This document shows, in pieces, positions 48,890 to 59,320 of a stretch of 64,000 nt of DNA. Position numbers and translations under genes: made by a program. The notes below the pieces were generated by a model, which saw only the letters and a program-made list of their open reading frames with translations, was not told the origin of the DNA and made no database searches. The DNA is from Blasia pusilla (lineage: Eukaryota; Marchantiophyta; Marchantiopsida; Blasiales), in the NCBI GenBank assembly GCA_050084515.1, contig CM114273.1, forward strand, positions 34,534,001 through 34,598,000, read 5' to 3'. Numbering within the stretch: the first letter of the stretch is position 1; the number at the start of each line of letters is the position of its first letter.

Positions 48890-50073
48890 GCTTGCTCCAT
48901 ATTCAGTATTGGTGGCGAGGCATGCAAACTGACGTTCAGTGCATGGTGTGTGATTGGGTCCGAGCATCGTTCAATGCTCCGACTCCACAATTGCATCCAT
49001 TATCGATCATGGGCTTAGGATATAGATGGATTTTGGATTTTGCAAGACCTTTGCCTTTGACGGCGCGTCACAGTCGTTATGTGTTGATGATGATCGAGCA
49101 CTTCTCGAAGTGAGTCAAGTTGGTTGTATTGCCTGAAAAAGCGAGTGAGGGAGTAGCTTATGCCTTCCTTGAAAAAGTGTTGAGTCATTATGGCACACCG
49201 GCTGAGGTGTTCACAAACTAGGGTACCGAGTTTCGCGGTGAGTTCCAGGCCTTGTGTGATCAGGCGCTAATCGACCATCGCACGCCTTCGCGAGATCATC
49301 CCGAGGCGGATGGATTAGCGGAGAGAGTTGTGCAGACAGTGGAGAGGGGTTTACGCAAGTATGGCTTGAAGAGAGGTCACCTAGGAGATTAGGACCTCCA
49401 GTTGCCCTGGTTGGCGATGGGATACAGATTCAACAAGCATGCATCCTTAGCGTCTTTTTCACCGTACTTGCTACTTTATGGCCGAGAGCCAGATTTACCT
49501 ACGGCCATTCGTCGAGATGTTGGTGAGGTGCTAGACCTTGATGACCCAGATGTATGGATGCGAGCATGTTCTCAGAGGGTTGAGTTGTTTTGAAGAGTGA
49601 TGCCCATGGCGTTCGAGAACTTGGAGATTGCGGAGCATCGAGATACGTTGAGGTATGCAACTATTCAGGGTGGTGGTTATCGACCAACTATCTGGAGGTT
49701 TCATCAGGGAGATTATGTCTACTTGCAGCAAACGGCACCAACGACGTTGGATGTGACTATAGGGCGCATTATCCTAAGAGTGCGTGATATTTTGCCATCC
49801 ACTGTCCTCTTGCTGGAGGGACGCGATGGTATGGTATGGAAGGTCCATGTGCATAATTGTGTGCCAGGTCACCTTCCTAACATTGATAGTACAGTAGATA
49901 TGAGCTCACTAGTAGTTCCTGCATGCTTGCGTTGTATGTTGTGTGGTTCTGCTCGTGGTGCGGCCACGATGCTAGTTTGTGATGGATATTCGAGAGGTTG
50001 GCATATGGCATGTATGACGCCACCTGTGACTAGGGTTCCTCGGGGACGATGGATGTGTCCCAAATGTACATAG
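48890..50073 (+). pseudogene. DDE integrase and PHD finger (element C)
   Basis: The core shows GYRWILDFARPLPLTARHSRY, a stop at 49111-49113, a second TAG at 49219-49221 (where D has CAG) just before GTEFRGEFQALCDQ, and DHPEADGLAERVVQT. The last frame (49597-50073) reads TIGRIILRVRDILPS, GRDGMVWKVHVHNCVPGHLP and a PHD finger at 49927-50070. The finger has one zinc ligand changed (CDGY instead of CDGC), so it is probably non-functional. Confidence 0.85.
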
Positions 50074-50246
50074 AGGAGATACTAGGTAGGTTTCGATTGT
50101 GACTGTTTTTGTGATATGGATGACAGGAAGGCGACTAACGATGGGGCCACATGAGCACCCGATCTTTCTGCTCTTAGCGTCCTAGAGATGTATGTCGTGG
50201 TAGGTATGGATAGATGGCTATCTGGAGTTAGAGGGACCTAACCACT

Positions 50247-51030
50247 AGGTAGGGGGGCGATTGGAGATATTTTGGTACTTCTCGCCTCTATGTAGGGATG
50301 CCATGAGTTAGCATGGGATCGTGTGTGTTTGTGTGTGTGTTCGATGACAGCGATGTCTGTTGTGTAGCGATGTGTATGCGCACGACAGTTGTCACGAGTG
50401 TTGGGATAGATCGGTGGGATCTAGCAAAGCGTATGCATAAGTAGTGGAGGACAGGCCCAAGAGGTCGAGAATGACTTGTTGAGGCCTCGGGAAACGTGAG
50501 AGAGCACGTTTCCCCTTCGTTTCGGCTCATTTGGAGCCATATAGAGAAACTTACTATTTCGGGTAAGTTTCCATGATGGGGATGGTTGCCTTTCTACTTT
50601 GGGAAGTAGACCTTGAACCGCTGTAGCAAGTCAAGAGTCAAGGAGGTGACCTACGACCATAGGTTACCGTTGAGAGGGCTTAGGAGAGGGAAGGGGGTAA
50701 TATCTCCAAGAGAGAGAGCTTGAGAGCTCATTCTCTCTTTGTTGAACATCTTGGCATAAGGCGGCGAAGCTATGGTCCCTTGCCTTGTGAGTGTAACCCA
50801 AGCCTTTCATTATGAGAGTGGATTTGGTTTGACATGAGAGAGAGTGCATACCTTTAAGAGCTATGGTGTGAGATGATGTAGAGAGAGATTGGATCTTACT
50901 TTATTGGAGATATTTTGGTACTTCTCGCCTCTGAGTATGGATGTCATGAGTTAACATGGGATCATGTGTGTTTGTGTGTGTGTTCGATGACAACGATGTA
51001 TGTTGTGTAGCGATGTGTATGCGCACGACA
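50247..51030 (+). repeat. Element C 3' end: polypurine tract, B1 (50261-50387), A2 (50390-50903), B2 (50904-51030)
   Basis: TAGGTAGGGGGGCGA (50246-50260) is followed directly by B1. The B1-A2 junction is CGACA-GT-TGTCACG. B1 and B2 are both 127 bp and differ at about eight positions, several of them G to A or C to T in B2. Confidence 0.88.
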
Positions 51031-52172
51031 ACTGAAAATAAAACCTTTAAACAAAATTTCTAGGGACTTCTCAGTTTGAAAATTCAAGACTCTCTTTTGC
51101 CTTTTCCTACTCAAAATCTAACCTCATCTATCTCTCTCATATATTGAAAATAAAAAAAAAGTAAAAAAATTACCAGCTTTGTTAAAAATGGATTTTCTTT
51201 CTTTCTTTCTTTATTTCTCTCCCTATTGAAAATAAACCACTTCGGAAAAAAATTATTGTAAAGTTCTCCTTTGCTAAGAAAGAAATTCACTTCTTTCTAG
51301 TCCTTCTTCCTTTTCTGCCTCCTTCAAGAAAAATGAATCATCTCGCAAAGAATTAATTGTGAGGTTTAATACACATAACATGAGAAGATAGTTTGACATC
51401 TAATACGTGATAATGTTCATTGTACCATTCTTTAAGGTAAGGCAAATGTAGATAGTATAGTTATGGGAGTGGTTGGATCTAATCTCAATTCTACTTGGGG
51501 AAAGTCCAAAAATCCTTATTTACTTCTCTAGTAAATCATAATCTATATTATTATGGGAGAGTGCCTTCTTGATTTGCAAACACCTATTTGTTTGACACGT
51601 GGCAATTGGGCAACAAGAAAATGTTTCTCCTTATATGGGCAGTAAGAAAAAAATTTGAATTTGTGTGCAAGATCATTGTAAATTAGAATGGGTTGGGTTT
51701 CATAGAAAGGAGGTTGTCTTCATTGCAATCTCCTACCCTAATCTTCTAATGCATTGGTACGAAAGAATTTAATCACTAATTTAAACTAAATAGATTTAAG
51801 TTACACTTTTCCAAAGAGATAGACGCCCACCATTCCTAATTTTGATAGATCAAGATTATCTATACTATAATTTGCGAAGTGGTTCTCACATGGCGACAAC
51901 CAGACATGTGTCATCCAAAACCCTACAAATCCCACGTGTATTTCAAGACGGGGCGTATATGCATAAGATTGTGCATCACACGGTTTGTCATGGGCACTAA
52001 GTAGTATGTATATTAACAATATAGATCGGCATAAAAAATCTCTTAATACTTGAAGTGATCATAACCATGTTCAAATCTTTGAATGAGCTTCTCTTTAATC
52101 TTTTTCCCTCTTTGAAAAGCTGGGTGTCATGATGATGGCATCCTTTAATAATAGTATAGACCATATTAAATT
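51031..52172. other. AT-rich intergenic DNA, no gene recognised
   Basis: Candidate Helitron-like 5' starts are ATCTATATTATTATGGGAGAG at 51541 and ATCTATACTATAATTTGCGAA at 51856, each followed by CACGTGGC or CATGTGTCATCC words. No ends or helicase gene were found. Confidence 0.3.
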
Positions 52173-52220
52173 TGTTACATCTATTAGTCGACATGTAGAG
52201 TTCTACAACGTCGACGACAT

Positions 52221-52840
52221 TGTCACGTCTTTTAAGATAGATCGGTGGGATCTAATAGAGCGCCTTCATGAGTAGCGGAGGACACGCCCACTAGGTTGAG
52301 GGTGACGTGCTGAGGCCCTTGGAAACCTGAGATAGCATATTTCCCCTTCGTTTCGGCTCATTTGGAGCCATATTGAGAACTTACTATTTTAGGTAAGTAC
52401 CATTTTGAGTATATGATCGACTTACTATTTTTGGTAAATGGCCCTTGACCTCCTACATCAGGTCAAGAGCCAAGGAGGTGACTTGGGAGAATAGGTTACC
52501 ATGGAGAGAGCTTGGGAGAGGGGAGGGGTATACCTCAAGGAGAGCGAGCTTGAGAGCTCATTCTCTCTTTGTTGAATCTCTTGGCATGAGGCGGCGGAGC
52601 TATGGTACCTTGCCTTGTGAGTGTAACCCAAGCCTCTCATTAGGAGAGTGGGTTTGGTTTGACATGAGAGAGAGTGCACACCTTTGAGAGCTATGGTGTG
52701 AGATGGTGGAGAGAGAGATTGGATCTTACTTTACAAAGAGAGAATGAGCTCTCAAGCTCTCTCTCCTTGAGGTATACCCCTCCCCTCTCCCAAGCTCTCT
52801 CCATGGTAACCTATTCTCCCAAGTCACCCCTTGGCTCTTG
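52221..52840 (+). repeat. Element D repeat A1 (52221-52733), primer site and fold-back arm (52734-52840)
   Basis: After A1 comes CAAAGAGAGAATGAG (52734-52748), the complement of CTCATTCTCTCTTTG at 52557-52571. That site lies about 30 bp after TATACC at 52529. In this copy the complementarity extends over about 107 bp: 52734-52840 is the inverted copy of 52464-52571. Transcript and template could thus form a long hairpin. Block B is absent here. Confidence 0.85.
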
Positions 52841-53470
52841 TCCGAAGCGATGAGGACCCCATCGATGGATCCTCATCAAAGTTCCTGGAGAGTTGGTTAT
52901 GTTGTTGGTGTGCAGGCACGGAGGGCGATGGGAGAAGCGAGTGTGACGACTCCTATTGTTGATGCTCAGAAGGGGCATGTGTCGAGCACGTTGTTGGGGG
53001 CGGCCACCGTTGTGTACCGCACTCCTTTATTTTATGCTTCTGATGTTGTGACGTTGGGACGTACGCCCGCCGAGGCTTTTTTTGGCTGGCCGCTTCACTA
53101 TGTGAGAGCGAGTTGGAGTTCTGCATCACGCTCGCAGGTGATTGCAGAGGAGGTGATGGACCTGCCCTTGGAGCGGATGCTCGGGCCATCCACGTCAGAT
53201 TCATGGCAGGCTGCGGCTGCTAGGATGGCGGAGATGCCTGCTAGACCCACGATAGAGCGTGCCATGGCTTCTCCTGGTGTTGTGTTCTTTGGATAACCGA
53301 GGAGAGGTCTTCGGTTGGTGAGTCCTGGAGGTAGAGCTTTTAGTCAACAGCGTCTTGTTGATTTGAAGCGCAACCCTTGATGTTGGGGAAAGCGTCATTG
53401 AGGATTGGGCTTGCGAGCCGATGTGGAGCGTTGTCCATTCCGGATCTGAGACATCCTTGGGTGGAGCGAG
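52841..53470 (+). pseudogene. Aspartic protease region (element D)
   Basis: The frame 52838-53296 contains SDSWQAAAARMAEMPARPTIERAM, homologous to the protease lead of element A. The active-site segment at about 53360 is altered by small deletions, and DSGA cannot be read. No gag sequence precedes it. Confidence 0.65.
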
Positions 53471-53769
53471 TACCAATATATCACCCGACAAGAGGTCGTG
53501 GTGAGGATTCGCCGGGACATCTTATGATGAGTCCGTGGTGCGCGCCAAAGCGATAGTGGCGATCGAGAGTCCTATGGCGTCTTGGTTGGTGGAGCGATGT
53601 TATACCCGATGGGATTTTCCTGGATTACTGGGAGGAGTCGGCCTCCTCTGAGACCAAGATGGCGAGATAGGTGATGGGCGCCTTAGCTCATTACCCGTTC
53701 GATTCACAGTGCGATGATCGAGCAACGGCCAGAGAGATGGCGACCTTAGCAAAGATTTAGCAAAGTGCC

Positions 53770-55010
53770 ATCACTTGGCCTAGTGATTTGATTGAGAGAC
53801 ATGTCCATGTAGAGGATACTCCCGTTTCGACATTTCTATGGAGAGAAGTGTTATGGTAGCCGCATCATTCCGTGGAGGAGAGAGTGTGTGTGGGGCTCGA
53901 CTAAGGAGCTTCAACGATTGGCGAGATGAGCACGCGGCACGCGTGGGGCAGGCGTTTGCACTAGAGCGTGGAGTGCGAGGAACCCGAGGTAGCGAGGAGT
54001 GCTACGATGACACCCTTGGATACCACACCCATTGTGTGGTGTACCTGGAGGAGGGTATTTGAGTGTTAGATCTCTTTGGAGGGATTAACCGGGTTTATTG
54101 CTTTTTGCGAGGAGTGCAGAGTGGATTACCTATAAGTGGAGAGTGATGATGTTGCAGGCGCATCTCACTCGACATGTGGCGCAATTACGCCTCGTTTTCC
54201 CGACTTATTATCGTCCGCAGCAGTCTGGGGTACCGAGTTCCCCTACCGAGGGATATTTTGTTGTTGGGGCGCAGGACTTAGAGCGGGTAGGGACCATTGA
54301 TTTGGTCATTGCCGGTTGGCCATGTTAGGGCCAATCAAGTCTTCGGGCGAGGTGCAGCAGTTGGTGACACTCGGTCCAGGTTGTTTTGGGAAATGTTGAG
54401 GTCTTATTGCGAGCAGCGATTTGCAAGAGCACCGATCTCGTTCTCCGGCCTACATTCGGAGAATGTGCGATCTTAAGAGACTCCATGTCACGGGTGGTGA
54501 CGAGTGCTCATCAGTGCGTGCCTGGATCGGCCCAGCGTGTGTTCTTGGATGCGGCGAGTGTAGGTTCTAGAGCCCATCGCCCGGCGTCTATGGTGGACCA
54601 ACTTGGTGCCCCATACGGTGTTATGGAGGGCGTAGCAGAGTGGAGCGCCCCTCCCATTTGTTAGTGGATTCCATTGTGGATCCTGGTCGCCGATCACGCA
54701 AAGTGAGGCACGATGATCGACCACCGCCCGACTATGGTCAACAGGTAGGCAGGCAGGGCGCCTTGCCCACGTTGTGAGTTTTCCGCTTCCTATGCATACA
54801 AGGAGGCCGGTCCTGGCTTGGTTTGGGATGACCAGGTTCAGCGGTTGGTGGAGCCCAACGCCGACGAGAGAGAGCGGCGATGGGATTTCCCATAGGAGTG
54901 ACGGCGGTACCATCGGTGTCGAGGCATCACGACGCCATGTCTTGGGTAGGCGATGGACTGGCGCTTGACATGGATCCTCGGCTGGGAGTGGGAGGCGTCG
55001 TATGAGATCG
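53770..55010 (+). pseudogene. C5-cytosine methyltransferase remnant (element D)
   Basis: The linker (SAITWPSDLIERHVHVEDTP) and motif I (VLDLFGGIN at about 54065) are followed by IAGWPC and then a stop (TAG at 54327-54329, where A has CAG). VGSRAHRP and parts of ERER..GF and LG.AMD follow in shifting frames. Small deletions are dense (for example around 54100-54480 and 54700-54960), so the gene is dead in this copy. Confidence 0.8.
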
Positions 55011-55299
55011 CGACAGATCACAGTGTTGCGTTGGTGAGTCCCATGCCTACCGAAGGCGGTGGGGCGTGGTCGGGGCGAGACCCGAGGAGATCACGCACCG
55101 GGGGAGATAGGGAGAGACACCCTTGGACTTCTTGGGATGTTTTTGGTGCACGCAAGGAGATGATAGCCACAAAGATCGGCGTGGTTTGGGCAATCGTATG
55201 TGGAGGAGATCGAGTTTGCGTTGGCTGCAGGAGAGCGGCCAAGTGTTGTTGTTCGAGACGGGGTTGCACCATAGCAACCACCGATACCCGCGCCGGAGA

Positions 55300-57010
55300 G
55301 TCCTACCGTAGTCACGATGGAGACTTGGGAGCCGATATGGGCCCTAAGTTGCGGGGAGGAGAGCGGCGCCGAATACATCAGTTCCTCGGGAGTTATAGGA
55401 GCGCTGCGTTTAGCATGGAGGATTTGGGTACTTTGAAGGGACCGGGGATCCGCATTGAGTTGTCGAGTGATATGCCGATCTTCCGACGCGACCCTACAGT
55501 GCAAAGATGATATGGAGAGGGCTCGATTGAGTAGGAGCAGGACTTGGTCGGAGCAAGACTAGTGGAGATGTCGCATGGGGAGTATGCATCCGCCATTGTC
55601 ATGCCCGCCAAGAAGGATGTGCATGGCAACTGGGCGGATAGGTGGATGTATGGGGATTACCGACCTATCAATCGGGAGACGAAGTCCGATAGGTATGCCA
55701 TGCCCACCCCGAGGAGATCTTTGATGCGATTGGTCACATAAAGGTCTTGATTCATTGATTTATGAGCCGGATACCATCACCGCCTATCGATTGGAGGACA
55801 GCGAGGAAAACAGTATTTTGGGGCATCGATCCTCACCGGAAGGATTGTTTGTACCGATGGCGGTTCTTACCATTTGGGTTAAAGAACGCCCGGCTGAGTT
55901 TCGAGAGGGTCATGGATAGGATCTTGGCTGGTCCGGATTTTGCTAGGTGTTATATTGATGACATCGTAGTCTTTAGCGCCACGGTTGAGGAGCATGAGCA
56001 ACATCTAGAAGAGGTGTTCGACGATTGCAATTACATGGGTGAAGCTACATCCAGGCAAGTGCAAGTTCTTCTCGACCAGATTGAGTACTTGGGTCATACA
56101 ATATACCCAGGGGCCTTGGTGTTCAAAGCGAAGGTAGAGGCTATCTCACGCATTCCACGCCCTCTGAGATGTGAGCCGTGTTCGGCGCATTCATGGGATT
56201 GGCGAACTTCTATCGGCGATACGTCAAGGGATTCAGTTCGATTGCGAAGCCGCTGACCTTGCTGACCAAGGTGGATCACGAGTGGCACCGGGGGAATGAG
56301 CAGGAGCGAGCATTTCAGTTGCTCAAGGACAGGTTGACGTCCGTACCCATCTTGAGGAGACCGATCAGGGGGCGTCCTTTCCAGTTGCACACAGATTGGA
56401 GCATGTTGGGGCTTGGAGCGGTGCTTACCCAACATGATGATGAGGGTAGAGAGTTCGTGGTGGCTTACGCTACCCGCTCGAACAACGCTGCAGAGGCAAA
56501 GTCTAGCTCGTATGAGGGTGAGTGCTTGGCTACGGTGTGGGCTGTCGCGCATTTCAGGTGTTACTTATTTGGCAACCCCTTTACCATCATCACTGATCAT
56601 CAACCACTGAAGTGGTTGATGGAGTCCGACAAGCTTACAGGGAAGCTTGCGAGATGGGCTCTGTTGTTGCAGAAGTATGATTTTCAGGTGGTACATAGAC
56701 CTGGGACGCTCAACCAGGATGCAGATGGGTTGAGTCGTAACCCATGCCTGAGTCAGCGAGATGCGATTGGAGCTCAATGGCATGGAGAGAGTGATGAGGA
56801 GTCGGTGCCAGGATGGCATGCGTCAGCCTATTTAGGCATGTTGGCTATGGAGAGCCAGAGTGTGGAGACTTTGATGGCGAGGTCTAGAGGAGAGTCCTTG
56901 GATCCCGAGGCCAGTGAGGACACGACAAGTGGCCGAGATATTCATGATGATGGAGTAGTCTTAGAGTACCTTCAGTCTTTGGCGAGCCTTGCGAGCACCA
57001 TGGATGTTAG
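55300..57010 (+). pseudogene. Reverse transcriptase and RNase H (element D)
   Basis: METWEPIWAL-type pre-RT sequence, VMPAKKDVHG, KDCLYRWRFLPFGLKNA and CYIDDIVVF (about 55950-55976) mark RT, with frame slips around 55500 and 56030. The frame 56178-57116 is open through the RT thumb (ANFYRRYVKGFSSIAKPL) and a complete RNase H (QLHTDWSMLGLGAVL, YEGECLATVWAVAHF, TDHQPLKWLM, DADGLSR). It is the best RNase H in the window. Confidence 0.88.
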
Positions 57011-58369
57011 AGAGCGGGATCGGATCCCTGCCCGGGCCAGGCGGTTCCGTTGGGAGGGGACACATGTTTTGAGGGTTTGGGAGGATGGCGATACGCGTAG
57101 TGCGCATCCTTTGTAGAGAGCACGACTAGTGCAAAGCATGCCCACGAGAGTTGGGTCACTTTGGGGTGAAGCGGACGTATAGCTTGCTCCAGATTCAATA
57201 TTGGTGGCGAGGCATGCGGCGGCGTTCAAACAATTTGTTGCCAGTGCATGGTGTGTGATCGGGTCCAAGCATCGTTCAATGCTCCGACTCCACGAGTTGC
57301 ATCCATTACCGATCATGGGCTTAGGATATAGATGGAGTTTGGATTTTTGGGACCTTTGCCCTTGACGGAGCGTCCACGATCGTTATGTGTTGGTGATGGT
57401 GAGCACTTCGGAGTGGATCGAGTTGGTTGCATTGCGACAAAGCGAGTGAGGGAGTAGCTTATGCCTTCCTTGACAGAGTCTTTGAGTCATTATGGCGCAC
57501 CGGCTGAGGTGTTGACAGACCAGGTACCGAAGTTTCGCGGTGAGTTCCAGGCCTTGTGTGATCGGCGTTGATCGACCACCGCCGACGACTTCGCGAGATC
57601 ATCCCGAGGCGGATGGATTAGCGGAGAGAGTTGTGCGACGGTGAAGAGGGGTTTATGCAAGTATGGCTTGCAGAGAGAGGTCACCTAGAGATTGGGACCT
57701 CGGTTGCCATGGTTGGCGATGGGATACACATTCAAGCAGTGAGGGCATCCTTAACGCGTCTTTTTCATCGTACTTGCTACTTTATGGCGAGAGCCGGTTA
57801 CTTGCGGCCATTCGTCGAGATCTTTGGTGAGGTCTTGAACCTTGATGACCAGATGTATGGGTGCGAGCATGTTCTTAGAGGGTGAGTTATTTCGAGAGTG
57901 ATGCCCATGGCATTCGAGAACTTGGCAATTGCACAGCATCGGGATACGTTGAGGTATGCGACTATTCGAGGTGGTGGTTATCGACCAACTATCCGGAGTT
58001 TTCATAAGGGAGATTATGTCTACTTTGACGGCACCGGCGGCGTTGGATGTGATTTGCAGGCGCACTATCCTGAGAGTGCGTGACATTTTGCCATCGGGTG
58101 TTCTCTTGCTAGAGGGACGCGATGGTATGGTATGGAAGGACCATGTGCGTAATTGTGCGCCATGTCACCTTCCTAACATTGATGGTACAGTAGATCCGAG
58201 CTTAGGAGTAGTTCCTGCAGGCTTGCGTTGTATGTTGTGTGGTTCTGCCCGTGGTGCGGCCACGATGCTAGTCTGTGATGGATGTTCGAGAGGATGGCAT
58301 ATGGCATGTTTGACGCCACCTCTCACTAGGGTTCCTCATGGACGATGGATGTGTCCCAGATGTACATAG
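57011..58369 (+). pseudogene. DDE integrase with intact PHD finger (element D)
   Basis: The integrase zinc domain and core are readable only in pieces (GLGYRWSLDF, GVAYAFLD, DHPEADGLAERVV) because of many short deletions between 57120 and 57900. The terminal frame (57956-58369) is open: ILRVRDILPSGVLLLEGRD, GMVWKDHVRNCAPCHLP, then a perfect C4HC3 PHD finger at 58223-58366 (C-x2-C-x11-C-x2-C-x4-H-x2-C-x14-C-x2-C) ending the protein one residue later. Confidence 0.88.
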
Positions 58370-58538
58370 AGAAGGTAGTTCTACATTTCGACTTGTGTCT
58401 GTGACATGGATGATAAGGAGGCGACTAACGATGGGGCCACATGAGCACCCGGCCTTCTTGCTCTTAGCGTCCGAGAGATGTATGTCATGGTAGGTAGGGA
58501 TAGATGGCTATCTGGAGTTAGAGAGACCTAACCACCAG

Positions 58539-59320
58539 CTAGAGGGGCGATTGGAGTTATTTTGGTACTTCTTGTCTCGTTGTTTGGATGCCATGAGTTA
58601 GCATGGGATCATGCGTGTTTGTGTGTGTGTTCGGTGACAGCGATGTATGTTGTGTAGCGATGTGTATGCGCACGACAGCTGTCACGTCTTTTAGGATAGA
58701 TCGGTAGGATCTAATAGAGCGCCTTCATGAGTAGCGGAGGACACGCCCACTAGGTTGAGGGTGACGTGCTGAGGCCCTTGGAAACCTGAGATATCATATT
58801 TCCCCTTCGTTTCGGCTCATTTGGAGCCATATTGAGGAACTTACTATTTTAGGTAAGTACCATTTTGAGTATATGATCGACTTACTATTTTTGGTAAATG
58901 GCCCTTGACCTCCTACATCAGGTCAAGAGCCAAGGAGGTGACTTGGGAGAATAGGTTACCATGGAGAGAGCTTGGGAGAGGGGAGGGGTATACCTCAAGG
59001 AGAGCGAGCTTGAGAGCTCATTCTCTCTTTGTTGAATCTCTTGGCATGAGGCGGCGGAGCTATGGTACCTTGCCTTGTGAGTGTAACCCAAGCCTCTCAT
59101 TAGGAGAGTGGGTTTGGTTTGACATGAGAGAGAGTGCACACCTTTGAGAGCTATGGTGTGAGATGGTGGAGAGAGAGATTGGATCTTACTTTATTGGAGA
59201 TATTTTGGTACTTCTTGTCTCGTTGTTTGGATGCCATGAGTTAGCATGGGATCATGCGTGTTTGTGTGTGTGTTCGGTGACAGCGATGTATGTTGTGTAG
59301 CGATGTGTATGCGCACGACA
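58539..59320 (+). repeat. Element D 3' end: polypurine tract (58539-58550), B1 (58551-58677), A2 (58680-59193), B2 (59194-59320)
   Basis: CTAGAGGGGCGA is followed directly by B1 (TTGGAGTTATTTTGG). The B1-A2 junction is CGACAGCTGTCACG, a palindrome GACAGCTGTC with a GC spacer. B2 repeats B1 with one substitution. This is the clearest example of the split direct repeat in the window. Confidence 0.92.

Larger units (their letters stand above)
32053..51030 (+). mobile_element. Element C: old retrotransposon of the methyltransferase/PHD group, split by three nested insertions
   Basis: The outer ends are TGTCACG at 32053 and CGCACGACA at 51030, flanked by a perfect 4-bp duplication ACTG (32049-32052 and 51031-51034). 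Removing 35494-36113, 36354-47324 and 48311-48889 leaves one continuous element: A1, primer site, leader, methyltransferase, RT-RNaseH, integrase, PHD, then B1-A2-B2. Gag and protease are missing; the leader runs directly into the linker before the methyltransferase. Numerous stops, many as CAG to TAG changes, show that it is an old copy. It provided the target for the later insertions. Confidence 0.92.
52221..59320 (+). mobile_element. Element D: complete young insertion of the methyltransferase/PHD group, gag deleted
   Basis: It is 7100 bp with ends TGTCACG (52221) and CGCACGACA (59320), flanked by the perfect duplication ACAT (52217-52220 and 59321-59324). The order is A1, primer site with fold-back, protease, methyltransferase, RT-RNaseH, integrase, PHD, polypurine tract, B1-A2-B2. 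A1 and A2 differ at only about five of 514 positions and B1 and B2 at one of 127, so insertion was recent. The internal part nevertheless has many one- and two-base deletions relative to C and A and lacks gag. Confidence 0.94.

Noticed and set aside
52221-59320. Classifying the group as DIRS-type elements because of the split repeats
   Set aside because: No tyrosine recombinase was seen; an HHCC-DDE integrase follows RNase H, and 4-bp target duplications are present.
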